DNA of 64,000 nucleotides. It comes from Halobacteriales archaeon QS_4_69_31 (lineage in GTDB: Archaea; Halobacteriota; Halobacteria; Halobacteriales; Haloarculaceae). The stretch is from contig PXRP01000037.1 in NCBI GenBank assembly GCA_003021655.1, positions 1 through 64,000 on the forward strand, read 5' to 3'. Below are positions 42,405 to 51,668 of this stretch, piece after piece (positions within the stretch are counted from its first letter, which is position 1; every line of letters begins with the position of its first letter). The notes beneath the pieces were generated by a model, which was not told where the DNA came from, did no database searches, and was given only the letters and a program-made list of their open reading frames with translations. Made by a program: the position numbers and the translations under genes.

Positions 42405-43702
42405 TCCTCCCCCGCGCCGTCGGCCGTGGGGGTCGTCCCGCGTCCCGTTCTGTCCGCCGGGGCAGTTCGCGCCTCGCGTTCCACTCTCGTCACGTCGGCC
42501 ACCGTCTCGCGCCGGCGGACCACCCGCGACTCCCCCCCCGAGAGAGCGACCTCGGCCGGACGGGGCTGTGAGTGGAACTGGTTGGCGAGTTCGTAGCCGT
42601 AGGCCCCGGCGTTGCCGATAGCGAGCAGGTCCTCCCGCTCCGGGCGGGCTATCGGCCGGTCGGTACAGAACACGTCGGCGCTCGTACAGCACGGCCCCCC
42701 GACGGAGACGGGTTCGGTCTCCCGGTCGGGCGCAGAGACGTTCGCCATCGGGTGATACGAGTCGAACATGGCCGGCCGGATGAGCGTCGCCAGCGACGCG
42801 TCCACGCCCACGACGGTCGTCGCCGGCGTCTCCTTGACGGTGTTGACCCGCGTCAGGATCACCTCGGCGTCGGCGACGACGTAGCGCCCGGGTTCGAGTT
42901 TCACCGTCGCCGCCAGGTCGCCGACGGCGTCGGCGACGCGCTCGGCCACGACGGCCATGTCCAGCGGTTCCTCGCTCTCGCGGTAGGGCACGCCGAAGCC
43001 GCCGCCGAAGTCGACGAACGCCAGGTCGGCGTCGCCCACCGCCCGTGCCAGGTCGGCCACCTTCGCGATGGCCCGGCAGTGGTCGTCCATGTCTTCCCCG
43101 AGGACACCGCTCCCCATGTGCGCATGGAGCCCCACCAACTCGAAGCGGTCCCGCAACTCTGTGGCCAGCGCCGGCACCTCGTCGTACGGGATGCCGAACT
43201 TGGCGTCTTTCCCGGTGGCGACCTTCTCGTGGTGGCCGGTCCCGATGCCCGGGTTCACCCGGATCGCGACCCGGCCGTCGTATCCCCGCGCTTCCAGCCG
43301 GTCGAAGGTGTCCCGCGCCCCGCCGGTGACCGTCAGTCCCGGATGCTCGGCGCCAAGCTCGGCGGCGTAATCCAGGTCGCCCGCGGGCGGGTTGACAGCG
43401 GTATACTGGAGCGTGTCCGGGTCCGCGCCGGCCTCGATGGCCCGCTGGAGTTCCCCCGCCGCGGCACACTCAATGTCGGCTCCCGCATCCAGAAGCGTCT
43501 CTAGCACCGCCCGGCCGGTGTGAGCCTTCGCGGCGTACATCACGTGGGCGTCGTCGAACGCGCCCGCGAACCGCTCGTAGTTGTTGGCGACGCGGTTTGT
43601 GTCTAGCACGTACAGCGGCGTCCCGTGCTCGTCGGCCAGCGCCGACAGGCGTCCGAAGTCCCAGTCGGTCACCCGGCGGACCGGCGGCGAGGAGTGGCTC
43701 AT
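42401..43702 (-). CDS. lysA: Diaminopimelate decarboxylase
   Basis: A 433-residue PLP enzyme that makes L-lysine from meso-diaminopimelate. The PLP Lys is in 'VMYAAKAHTGRAVLE' (about residue 60). 'GLHAHMGSGVLGEDMDDH' holds the conserved His, 'FVDFGGGFGVPYRESEEP' the phosphate loop, and 'GGPCCTSADVFCTDRP' the active-site Cys-x-x-x-D of the partner subunit. The C-terminal 45 residues are a disordered Arg/Thr-rich tail. ATG 43702 is chosen over one four codons upstream. Coupled to dapE. Confidence 0.9.
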   Translation of the reverse strand: MSHSSPPVRRVTDWDFGRLSALADEHGTPLYVLDTNRVANNYERFAGAFDDAHVMYAAKAHTGRAVLETLLDAGADIECAAAGELQRAIEAGADPDTLQYTAVNPPAGDLDYAAELGAEHPGLTVTGGARDTFDRLEARGYDGRVAIRVNPGIGTGHHEKVATGKDAKFGIPYDEVPALATELRDRFELVGLHAHMGSGVLGEDMDDHCRAIAKVADLARAVGDADLAFVDFGGGFGVPYRESEEPLDMAVVAERVADAVGDLAATVKLEPGRYVVADAEVILTRVNTVKETPATTVVGVDASLATLIRPAMFDSYHPMANVSAPDRETEPVSVGGPCCTSADVFCTDRPIARPEREDLLAIGNAGAYGYELANQFHSQPRPAEVALSGGESRVVRRRETVADVTRVEREARTAPADRTGRGTTPTADGAGEE

Positions 43703-43746
43703 TGTCCCACACACGGCGGCCCCGCGTTACAAGGCTTCCGAACCAC

Positions 43747-43803
43747 CTTTTTCGCGGTGGGGTTTCCTCGCTCGCTTCGCTCGCTGCGGGAACCCCACCG
43801 CCA
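43747..43803. repeat. Long imperfect hairpin upstream of lysA
   Basis: gtggggtttcc (about 43756-43766) pairs with gggaaccccac (about 43788-43798) with one mismatch, around the self-complementary tcgctcgcttcgctcgctgc. Such 'cgctcgcttcgctcg' stems are scattered in haloarchaeal intergenic DNA. It lies upstream of lysA and before the truncated lctP. Confidence 0.5.
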
Positions 43804-43992
43804 AAAACGTGGGCGAAAAAGGCCGAGCGGTCACTTCGCTCCCGCTCGGTGAACCGTCTCGCTCTCTGGTCGCTCGACGGACGCTCCCCGCCCGTCACGA
43901 AGCCCGGAACGTCCCCGGGTCGCCACGCCGAAGCGGGCGTGAAGCCGCCGAGGTGGGTGCCGTGATCGGTCCCGAACTGGGGAGCCAGCGCG

Positions 43993-44754
43993 ATGGCGAC
44001 CCCCGGCGCTGACACGGACATGTCGCTGGCCGTGGCCTGGCTGCCCTACATCCTGACCGCCGCATTGCTCGTGGTCACGTGGGTCTGGCGCCCGCTCCAG
44101 AACTTCCTGACGAGCAACCTCGTCATCGCGTGGCAGGACATCTTCGGGTTCGCGGGCCTGTCGGGCTCGTTCCGGACGCTGTACCTGCCCGGCGCGGTCT
44201 TCGTCGTCGTCAGCGTCCTCACCTACGGCCTCCACGGGATGGACACCGAGGAGATCAAAAACTCCTGGAGCGAGACGGTCTGGAAGATCCTGCCGGCCGT
44301 GGTCGCGCTGTGGTTCGCGGTCGCCACCGTCCAGATCATGATAAACTCCGGCCGTGTCGAGGGGTTCGACAGCATGCTGGTCGTCCTCTCGGACCTGACA
44401 GCCAACGCCGCGGGCCCGGTCTACCCGTTCTTCGCGTCGCTGGTCGGCGCGTTCGGCGCGTTCATCGCCGGCTCGAACACCGTCAGCGACATCCTCTTCG
44501 GCGTGTTCCAGTGCAACGCCGCACAGAACCTGAGCGTGCCGACCATGGTCGTCGTCGGCGCGCAGGCCGTCGGCGGCGCCATCGGTAACCTCGTCGCCAT
44601 CCACAACGTCGTCGCCGCGCTCGCGGTCGTCGGCCTCGTCGGCGAGGAGGGACAGGTCATCCGGCTCGAACTGATCCCGTTGGCTTATTACGCGACCGCC
44701 ACCGGGATACTAACGCTCCTGTTCGCGTACGTCGTCGCACCCGGAGCGTTCTGA
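43993..44754 (+). CDS. lctP: L-lactate permease, C-terminal half only (5'-truncated lctP)
   Basis: 253 residues that correspond to the second half of LctP, a family usually 530-600 residues long. Landmarks are 'SLAVAWLPYILTAALL', 'LPGAVFVVVSVLTYGLHG', 'GAFGAFIAGSNTVSDILFGV', and 'VGGAIGNLVAIHNVVAALAV', which is the most conserved LctP segment. The N-terminal helices are absent, and upstream codons hit a stop within ten residues. Transport activity is doubtful. It lies 2 bases before the FAD/Fe-S lactate dehydrogenase gene, so the pair was a lactate uptake and oxidation operon. Confidence 0.75.
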   Translation: MATPGADTDMSLAVAWLPYILTAALLVVTWVWRPLQNFLTSNLVIAWQDIFGFAGLSGSFRTLYLPGAVFVVVSVLTYGLHGMDTEEIKNSWSETVWKILPAVVALWFAVATVQIMINSGRVEGFDSMLVVLSDLTANAAGPVYPFFASLVGAFGAFIAGSNTVSDILFGVFQCNAAQNLSVPTMVVVGAQAVGGAIGNLVAIHNVVAALAVVGLVGEEGQVIRLELIPLAYYATATGILTLLFAYVVAPGAF

Positions 44755-44756
44755 CC

Positions 44757-47700
44757 ATGTCCCGCCCCGACCCGGACCCCGGCGCCGGCTCTCCCGCGGC
44801 CGACGAGCGGGCCGACTACGACCACGTCACCCGCGGCGAGGCGACGCCGGACCTGGCCGGGGCGCTCCGCGACCGCGTCGACGGCGACGTCCGCTTCGAC
44901 GAGTACTCGCGGGAACTGTACGCGACAGACGCCAGCATCTACGAGGTACCACCGGTCGGCGTCGTTTTCCCACGGTCGACCGCCGACGTGGCCGCCGTCG
45001 TCAGGTACTGTGCCGAGCAGGACGTCCCCGTCCTCCCGCGAGGCGGTGGCACGAGCCTCGCCGGCCAGACCGTCAACGAGGCGGTGGTCCTCGATTTCAG
45101 CCGGTATATGGACGAACTGGTGGCGGTCGACCCCGACGAGCGCCGGCTCACCGCCGGGGCCGGAACGAGGCTTGGCGACATCAACGCCGCGTTAGCCGAG
45201 TACGGCCTGAAGTTCGCGCCCGACCCCGCGTGGGGCGACAAGTCCGCACTCGGCGGCGCGGTCGGCAACAACTCCACCGGCGCGCACTCGCTGAAGTACG
45301 GCAAGACCGACCACTACGTCGCGGAGTGTGAGGTCGTCCTCGCGGACGGCACCGTCACGACGTTCGGCGAGGTGGCCGTCGAGGACCTGTGTGACCGCGC
45401 CGACGCCGACGGCCTGGAGGGACGGATCTACGCCGCCGTCGCGGACGTCCTCGAGGACCACCGCGAGGAAATCGCCGACGCCTACCCCGACCTGAAGCGA
45501 AACGTCTCGGGGTACAACCTCGACCGTCTCGTCGCCGAGGCCGAAGGCGTGTACGGCGAGGCAGGCACCGTCAACCTCGCGAGCCTGCTCGCCGGCAGCG
45601 AGGGGACGATGGCCGTCCTCACGGAGGCGACCGTGGCGCTGGAACCCGTCCCGCAGACGAAGGCGATGGCCCTGCTGTGTTATGACGACCTCGTCGCCGC
45701 GATGGCCGACATCGCGCCGATCCTCGACCACGACCCCGCGGCCGTCGAGGTGCTCGACGACACGATGCTGGACCTCGCGCGGGACACCGCCGAGTTCGCC
45801 GAGGTGGCGTCGATGCTCCCCGAGGCCACGCGCGCGACGCTGCTCGTGGAGTTTTACGCCGACAGCGACGCCGACGGCGAGGCCGCAGTCGACCGCGTGC
45901 TCGCGGACCGTCGCCGGGGGGAGACAGACCCCGCACTCGACCGCGAGACGGCGGTGCCGGTCAGGGCCGTGGAGGCGCTGGAGGCCCACGAGGACGCCGA
46001 GCGCGAGCGCTTCTGGAAACTCCGCAAGAGCGGCCTGCCGATACTGCTCTCGCGGACCACCGACGCGAAACACGTCGCGTTCATCGAGGACACCGCCGTC
46101 CCGCCCGAGAACCTCCCGGACTACGTCGCCGACTTCCAGGACGTGCTCGACGAGCACGACACGTTCGCGTCCTTCTACGCCCACGCGGGGCCGGGCGTAC
46201 TCCACATCCGGCCGCTCGTCGACACCAAGACCGTCGACGGCGTCGAGCAGATGGTCTCGATCGCCGACGCGGTGACCGACCTGGTCGTCGAGTACGGCGG
46301 TTCGGTCTCGGGCGAACACGGCGACGGCCGCGCGCGGACCGCCTGGAACGAGAAACTATACGGCACCGACGTCTGGGAAGTGTTCAGGGACCTCAAGGAG
46401 GCGTTCGACCCCGACTGGCTGCTGAACCCGGGACAGGTCGTCGGCGTCGACGAGGCGGCGGTGGCGGCCGGCGAGGCGCCCCCGCGGGCCCGGACCGTCG
46501 ACATGGCCGAGAAGTTGCGGTTCGACCCCGACTACGAGTTCGAGTCGTCGTTCGACTCGACGCTGGACTGGACCAACGAGAACGGGATGCAGGGCATGGT
46601 CGAACTGTGTCACGGCTGCGGGGGGTGTCGCGGTCCCCAGGAGACCACCGGGAGCGTGATGTGCCCGACCTACCGGGCCGCCGAGGAGGAGATCACGTCG
46701 ACACGCGGGCGGGCGAACGTGCTCCGCCAGGCCATGAGCGGCGACCTCCCCGACGACCCCACCGACGCGGAGTTCGTCTCGGAGGTGATGGACCTGTGTA
46801 TCGGCTGCAAGGGGTGCAAGCGGGACTGTCCCAGCGGCGTCGACATGGCGAAACTCAAAGCCGAGGTCACCCACGCCTCCCACGAGGAACACGGGGCCAC
46901 GCTCCGCGACCGCGTGTTCGCGAACGTCGACACCCTCTTCGGACTCGGGAGCACGGTCGCGCCGCTGGCGAACCTGCTCGCCGGGTTCCCCGGCTCGGAC
47001 CTGCTGCTGGAGAAGACCCTCGGCATCGCCCGGGAACGGGACACGCCGCGGCTCCACCGCCGGACCTTCCGGGACCGATTCGATGACCACGAGTCGCGTG
47101 TCACCCCCGCAGAGGCCGACCGGTCGGTCGTCCTGTTCGCGGACGCCTACACGAACTACACCCACGCGGAGGTGGGGATGGACGCGGTCCGCGTCCTCGA
47201 AGCCGCGGGCGTCGGCGTGACGGTCGCCGACAGTACCGACAGCGGCCGCCCGGCCTACTCAAAAGGTTTGCTCGACCACGCGCGGGCAACCGCCGAGGAC
47301 AACGTCGCCGCGCTCCGGGACCACGTCGCGGCCGGCCGGGACGTCGTCCTCGTCGAACCCTCGGACGCCGTTATGCTCCAGTCGGACTACCCCGACCTGC
47401 TGGGCCACGACCACGACGGGGCGAGCGCCGTCGCCGAGGCCGCCTACGGCCTCTGTGAGTACCTCGACTGCCACGGCCTCGACCGCGAAATCGAGTGGGT
47501 CGACCCCCGTGAGTCGCTGACCTACCACGGCCACTGCCACCAGAAGGCCACGAAGAAAGACCACCACGCCGTCGGCGTCCTCCGGCGGGCCGGCTACGCT
47601 GTCGACCCGCTGGACTCGGGCTGTTGCGGGATGGCCGGCAGTTTCGGCTACGAGGCCGAACACTACTCGATGAGCCAGGCTATCGGGCGGATCCTCTTCG

Positions 47701-47849
47701 ACCAGGTCGAAGACAGCGACGGCGAGAGCGTGGTCGCGCCCGGGGCCTCCTGCCGGACACAACTCGGCGACAGACCCGGCGGGGAGACGCCGCGTCACCC
47801 TGCCGAGGCGCTCGCTGACGCGCTTCCGGGGCGCTCTCCGAGCCGGTGA
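44757..47849 (+). CDS. FAD-linked D-lactate dehydrogenase-type oxidoreductase fused to Fe-S/CCG domains
   Basis: A 1,030-residue fusion. Residues about 45-260 form the FAD-binding PCMH domain ('PVLPRGGGTSLAGQTVNEAV'), and 'GGAVGNNSTGAHSLKYG' is its pyrophosphate loop. Residues 270-580 are the GlcD-type substrate cap, ending 'SGEHGDGRARTAWNEKLYG'. Next come [4Fe-4S] motifs 'CHGCGGCRGPQETTGSVMCP' and 'CIGCKGCKRDCPSG', then a CCG domain with 'YHGHCHQKATKKD' and 'DSGCCGMAGSFGYE'. It should oxidise D-lactate or glycolate and pass electrons to the respiratory chain at the membrane. It is cotranscribed with the lctP remnant. Confidence 0.88.
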   Translation: MSRPDPDPGAGSPAADERADYDHVTRGEATPDLAGALRDRVDGDVRFDEYSRELYATDASIYEVPPVGVVFPRSTADVAAVVRYCAEQDVPVLPRGGGTSLAGQTVNEAVVLDFSRYMDELVAVDPDERRLTAGAGTRLGDINAALAEYGLKFAPDPAWGDKSALGGAVGNNSTGAHSLKYGKTDHYVAECEVVLADGTVTTFGEVAVEDLCDRADADGLEGRIYAAVADVLEDHREEIADAYPDLKRNVSGYNLDRLVAEAEGVYGEAGTVNLASLLAGSEGTMAVLTEATVALEPVPQTKAMALLCYDDLVAAMADIAPILDHDPAAVEVLDDTMLDLARDTAEFAEVASMLPEATRATLLVEFYADSDADGEAAVDRVLADRRRGETDPALDRETAVPVRAVEALEAHEDAERERFWKLRKSGLPILLSRTTDAKHVAFIEDTAVPPENLPDYVADFQDVLDEHDTFASFYAHAGPGVLHIRPLVDTKTVDGVEQMVSIADAVTDLVVEYGGSVSGEHGDGRARTAWNEKLYGTDVWEVFRDLKEAFDPDWLLNPGQVVGVDEAAVAAGEAPPRARTVDMAEKLRFDPDYEFESSFDSTLDWTNENGMQGMVELCHGCGGCRGPQETTGSVMCPTYRAAEEEITSTRGRANVLRQAMSGDLPDDPTDAEFVSEVMDLCIGCKGCKRDCPSGVDMAKLKAEVTHASHEEHGATLRDRVFANVDTLFGLGSTVAPLANLLAGFPGSDLLLEKTLGIARERDTPRLHRRTFRDRFDDHESRVTPAEADRSVVLFADAYTNYTHAEVGMDAVRVLEAAGVGVTVADSTDSGRPAYSKGLLDHARATAEDNVAALRDHVAAGRDVVLVEPSDAVMLQSDYPDLLGHDHDGASAVAEAAYGLCEYLDCHGLDREIEWVDPRESLTYHGHCHQKATKKDHHAVGVLRRAGYAVDPLDSGCCGMAGSFGYEAEHYSMSQAIGRILFDQVEDSDGESVVAPGASCRTQLGDRPGGETPRHPAEALADALPGRSPSR

Positions 47850-48137
47850 CGGGGCCGGAGTGGCCCCGGACCCGCCCTCCGGAACGGTCGACCCGCCGAC
47901 CGTCCTTCGCGCTGACTGTCCGGTGCGACGACTACCCGGTTTGCTGACTGCCCGGGCCGCCGACCGCCCGGTCGCCCGCCGTGGCTCGTCCGGCGGAACA
48001 GTGCCCACACTCCGCGGTTTCGACGTCCCACGCGCCGACAGCGGACGCCAGCGCTTTGTGGGCGCAGAGTGTAGCCTGGCGCATGCACACTCTCCTCGTC
48101 GCGGGCGGACCGGAGTGCGCGCCGTCAGACTGTCGTG

Positions 48138-49496
48138 ATGGAACCGCGACGTTCCGGGGCCGGTACCGTGGCTGACCTGGTTCTCTCGACCGGGCGGTTG
48201 CTGGGGGCGCTGTTCCTGGTGGCGCTCAACGGTTTTTTCGTCGCCTCGGAGTTCGCGCTCGTCCGCGTCCGGTCGACGGCCGTCGACCGAATGGTCGAGG
48301 AGGGCCGTGCCGGCGCGACCACCCTGCAGGACGCGCTGGGCAGTCTCGACGACTACCTGGCCGCGACGCAACTGGGGATCACGGTCGCCTCGCTGGGACT
48401 GGGCTGGATCGGCGAACCGGCCGTCGCCGCGCTGATCGAACCCGTGCTGGCGCCGGTGTTGCCCGCTGGGACGCTCCACCTCGTCGCGGTGGGGATCGGC
48501 TTCGGCGTCGTCACTTTCCTCCACGTCGTCTTCGGCGAACTCGCCCCCAAGACGATCGCCATCGCGGAGGCCGAGCGCCTGGCGTTGCTGGTCGCCCCGC
48601 CGATGAAGTTCTTCTACTACGTGTTCCTGCCGGGGCTGGTCGTCTTCAACGGGACGGCCAACCGGTTCACGAGCCTCATCGGGGTCCCGCCGGCCTCGGA
48701 GGCCGAGGAGACCCTCTCCGAGGAGGAGATACGGCTCGTGTTGAGCCGTGCGGGCGAGGACGGCCAGGTCGACGCGGCCGAGGTCAGCATGATAGAGCAG
48801 GTGTTCGAACTCGACGACGTGACCGCTCGCGACGTCATGATCCCCCAGCCGAACGTGGCGACGGTCCGGGCGGACACCACCCTCCCCGAACTGCGCTCGC
48901 TGGTCGTCGAGTACGGCCACTCGCGGTACCCGGTCGTCGACAGCGACGAGGTGGTCGGGTACGTCGACGTCAAGGACGTGCTCCGTGCCGGCGAGTCCGG
49001 CGCCCCCGACGGGATGGCGGCCGGGGACCTCGCCAGGGACGTGCCGATGGTCCCCGAGACGACTGCCGTCAACGAACTCCTAGACGAGTTCCAGACCCAG
49101 CAACGCCAGATGGCCGTGGTCATCGACGAGTGGGGCACCCTGGAGGGGATCGCGACCGTCGAGGACGTCGTCGAGGTCGTCGTCGGCGACATCCGTGACG
49201 GCTTCGACGACTGGACGCGGGAACCGTCGATCCACCGCCGCGGAGACGCCGGCTACGTTGCCGACGGCGCTGTCGCCCTGGCGACGGTCAACGACGAACT
49301 GGGCGCCGACTTCGAGAGCGCGTCCCACGCCACGCTGGGCGGTCTCGTCTTCGACCGACTGGGACGCCCGCCGGCTGTCGGCGACACCGTCACGGCCGAC
49401 GGCTTCCGTCTCGAAGTCGAGGCCGTCGACGGCGCCCGGATCGAGACGGTGACCCTCCGGCGGGTGGCCGACGACGAGTCCCCCGAACCGGGGTGA
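48138..49496 (+). CDS. CNNM/CorC-type transporter with CBS domains (hemolysin-like)
   Basis: A 452-residue membrane protein. The N-terminal DUF21/CNNM domain has four helices: 'LLGALFLVALNGFFVASEFA', 'YLAATQLGITVASLGLGWIG' and 'VVFGELAPKTIAIAEAER' contain family motifs. A CBS pair follows ('DVMIPQPNVATV', 'YPVVDSDEVVGYVDVKDVL', 'VVIDEWGTLEGIATVEDVVE'), and the C-terminal CorC-HlyC domain is near 370-440. Family members export Mg2+ or Co2+ or exchange Na+ for Mg2+. ATG 48138 directly follows an alternative GTG. Monocistronic. Confidence 0.88.
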   Translation: MEPRRSGAGTVADLVLSTGRLLGALFLVALNGFFVASEFALVRVRSTAVDRMVEEGRAGATTLQDALGSLDDYLAATQLGITVASLGLGWIGEPAVAALIEPVLAPVLPAGTLHLVAVGIGFGVVTFLHVVFGELAPKTIAIAEAERLALLVAPPMKFFYYVFLPGLVVFNGTANRFTSLIGVPPASEAEETLSEEEIRLVLSRAGEDGQVDAAEVSMIEQVFELDDVTARDVMIPQPNVATVRADTTLPELRSLVVEYGHSRYPVVDSDEVVGYVDVKDVLRAGESGAPDGMAAGDLARDVPMVPETTAVNELLDEFQTQQRQMAVVIDEWGTLEGIATVEDVVEVVVGDIRDGFDDWTREPSIHRRGDAGYVADGAVALATVNDELGADFESASHATLGGLVFDRLGRPPAVGDTVTADGFRLEVEAVDGARIETVTLRRVADDESPEPG

Positions 49497-49611
49497 GCGA
49501 GCGCCACCCGGCCGACCGTGATTCGGCGGTCGAGAGCGGCCGGTCCCTGCCGGAGGCAGGAGCGGGCAGGGTCGGGACGTCGAGAGCGACTCGCACGGGC
49601 CGCGTGACCCC

Positions 49612-50040
49612 TCAGACCGACCGCGTCCACCCCGACAGGAGGCCGATGCCGGCCGCCCGTTCGACCGTCGTCCCGTACGGTTCCAGCGTCGAGCGGACGG
49701 CGTCGGTGAACGCGTCCACGTCGAGGTCGGCGTGGACTCTGACGGCGAGCGCCGACCCGCGAGCGGGGTCGAGCCGGACCTTCTCACGCCCGAGCCACCC
49801 GCCGTCGCAGACCCGGCCGCGCGCGCCGACCTTTCGGGTCGCCAGGACCCTCTCCTCGACGAGGGCGTTCAGCTTGTTGTGGGCCGTCCGCCGCGAGCAG
49901 TCCAGCTCTTCCATCACGTCGTTGGCCGTCAGCGGCCGTGCCGGGTCCGACCGGTCCCTGAAGACAGTCAGCACCGACTCCAGGCTGAACTCCCTGGCCC
50001 CTGAACCGCCGGCGGCTGTCCCTGCGGTTGTGTCCCCCAT
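49612..50040 (-). CDS. Winged helix-turn-helix regulator
   Basis: A 142-residue protein whose N-terminal part is a winged HTH: 'FSLESVLTVFRDRSDPARPL', 'TANDVMEELDCSRRTAHNKL' (recognition helix) and 'NALVEERVLATRKVGARGRV' (wing). The C-terminal 'VRVHADLDVDAFTDAVRSTL' is a small alpha/beta part. Its target is unknown. It ends 115 bases from the CNNM gene, which it faces. ATG 50040 is preferred to upstream frames lying in the repeat region. Confidence 0.65.
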   Translation of the reverse strand: MGDTTAGTAAGGSGAREFSLESVLTVFRDRSDPARPLTANDVMEELDCSRRTAHNKLNALVEERVLATRKVGARGRVCDGGWLGREKVRLDPARGSALAVRVHADLDVDAFTDAVRSTLEPYGTTVERAAGIGLLSGWTRSV

Positions 50041-50121
50041 TATCGACCGTGCGGATCTACACACCCCCGTGTTTTGTAGTTGTTCCCGAATCCGAGGCGC
50101 TCGGGGTCGCCGGGCGACCAC

Positions 50122-50212
50122 GACGAGAACGAAGCGTCAGTGGAGGAAACCGTCTGACGAGAACGAAGCGTCAGTGGAGGAAACCGTCTGACGAGAACGA
50201 AGCGCCAGTAGA
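50122..50212. repeat. 34-bp direct tandem repeat, about 2.7 units
   Basis: Units begin gacgagaacgaagcg and end ggaaaccgtct, at 50122-50155, 50156-50189 (identical) and a diverging third copy from 50190. The period of 34 is not a multiple of three and no gene crosses it. It lies between the 3' end of pan and the start of the HTH gene. Confidence 0.8.
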
Positions 50213-50262
50213 CGGGAAACCGGCGGTGGACGAGGAAGTGACGGCCGTCCCAGTGACGCGTC

Positions 50263-51474
50263 TCAGGCGAAGGTTCGCGAGACCTCTTCACCGTCGTCTT
50301 CGGCCTGTATCTTGTCCCAGGCGTCGAGGAAGTCGTCCATGCTGACCTCGGTGCGGTCGTCGCGGATGGCGAACATCCCGGCCTCGGTACAGACGGCCTT
50401 GACGTCGGCACCGGACGCCTCGCCGGTCTTCCGGGCGAGGTCCGCGTAGTCGACGTCGTCGTCGACGTTCATCTCGCGGGTGTGGATCCGGAAGATCTGC
50501 TCGCGGCCCGCCTCGTCGGGCTTGGGGACCTCGATGAGGCGGTCGAACCGGCCCGGCCGGAGGATGGCCCGGTCGAGCATGTCGAAGCGGTTGGTCGCCG
50601 CGATGATCCGCACCTCGCCGCGCTCCTCGAAGCCGTCCATCTCCGAGAGCAGTTGCATCATCGTCCGCTGGACCTCGGCGTCGCCGGAGGTCTTGGAGTC
50701 AGTCCGCTTGGCCGCGATGGCGTCGATCTCGTCGATGAAGATGACCGAGGGCTCGTGCTGGCGGGCGAGTTCGAACAGGTCCCGGACGAGCTTCGCGCCC
50801 TCGCCGATGAACTTGTGAACCAGTTCGGAGCCGGCCATCTTGATGAAGGTGGCGTCGGTCTGGTTGGCGACGGCCTTGGCGAGCATCGTCTTGCCCGTCC
50901 CCGGCGGGCCGTGCAACAGCACGCCTGACGGCGGGTCGATGCCCACCTCCTCGAACATGCCGGGGTTCTTCAGGGGCATCTCGACGGTCTCGCGGACCTC
51001 GTCGAGCTGGCTCTCGATGCCGCCGATGTCTTGATAGGTGACGTCGGGGGATTCGTCGACCTCCATGACACGAGCGCGCACGTCGGTCTCGTCGTCGAGG
51101 CTTTTGACGATGGACAGGGAGTTGTTCACGGCCACCCGCGAGTCGGGTTCGAGCCCGTCACGCATCTCGTCGGTGACCTCCGTGATCGCCTCCTGGTTGT
51201 TGCCGTGCTGTTTGATGATGATGCCGTCGTCGGTGATCTCCTGAACGGTGGCGACGAACAGCGGCGACTGCTTGAGTTTCTTGTTCTCGTGGGTCAACCG
51301 CTCCAGCTTCTGCTGGTACTTGTTGTTCTCCGCGTTCGCGTCGAGGAGCTTGTCGCGCATCTCCTCGTTCTGGCTCTCGAGCACTTCGAGGCGCTCCTCG
51401 AGTGCCTCGATCTTCTCCTGCTGGGACGCGCCTTCGTTGTACGGCAGGTCGACTTTGTCCACCGTATCGGTCAT
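50263..51474 (-). CDS. pan: Proteasome-activating nucleotidase (Pan)
   Basis: A 403-residue AAA+ ATPase that unfolds substrates for the 20S proteasome. The N-terminal coiled coil (about 15-70) is followed by an OB domain. The AAA core has Walker A 'GPPGTGKT' (189-196), Walker B 'VIFIDEID' (244-251), '[20 protein letters not shown]' with the sensor-1 Asn and Arg fingers, and '[19 protein letters not shown]' (sensor 2). It ends '..SRTFA' rather than a clear HbYX (hydrophobic-Tyr-X) docking tail, so proteasome contact may be weaker or use other elements. Haloarchaea often have two Pan paralogues; which one this is cannot be told here. Confidence 0.92.
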   Translation of the reverse strand: MTDTVDKVDLPYNEGASQQEKIEALEERLEVLESQNEEMRDKLLDANAENNKYQQKLERLTHENKKLKQSPLFVATVQEITDDGIIIKQHGNNQEAITEVTDEMRDGLEPDSRVAVNNSLSIVKSLDDETDVRARVMEVDESPDVTYQDIGGIESQLDEVRETVEMPLKNPGMFEEVGIDPPSGVLLHGPPGTGKTMLAKAVANQTDATFIKMAGSELVHKFIGEGAKLVRDLFELARQHEPSVIFIDEIDAIAAKRTDSKTSGDAEVQRTMMQLLSEMDGFEERGEVRIIAATNRFDMLDRAILRPGRFDRLIEVPKPDEAGREQIFRIHTREMNVDDDVDYADLARKTGEASGADVKAVCTEAGMFAIRDDRTEVSMDDFLDAWDKIQAEDDGEEVSRTFA

Positions 51475-51668
51475 TACACCACCTCTAGCGGACGGGATAA
51501 TAAGAGGTTTCGGGTCCGGCGGATCCGGCATCTCCTCACAGGCTCGGCCAGACCGGCTCTCGCGGCCGCTCCCGCTCGCCGCTCCCCGCTGAATTTTGCC
51601 GGGACATACATTCGGGTAATTTCCGAACGGGAAATATTATTAGTTCGTATCCAGAAGCCACGTGTAGG
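51475..51668. promoter_or_regulatory. Divergent promoter region between pan and the winged-helix gene
   Basis: On minus, 'cttattatcc' (about 51500) lies about 27 bases before the pan ATG as its TATA box. On plus, 'aaatattatt' (51632-51641) lies about 30 bases before ATG 51669. A 6-bp dyad, atttcc (51619-51624) and ggaaat (51630-51635), overlaps the plus TATA box and could be an operator. Confidence 0.55.

Noticed and set aside
47850-48137. Possible small gene between the lactate dehydrogenase and CNNM genes
   Set aside because: All frames are Arg/Pro/Gly-rich shadows. I see no start, promoter or motif.
38885-50212. CRISPR array
   Set aside because: The 21-bp, 34-bp and 27-bp repeats are back-to-back without unique spacers, and no cas gene is present anywhere in the window.
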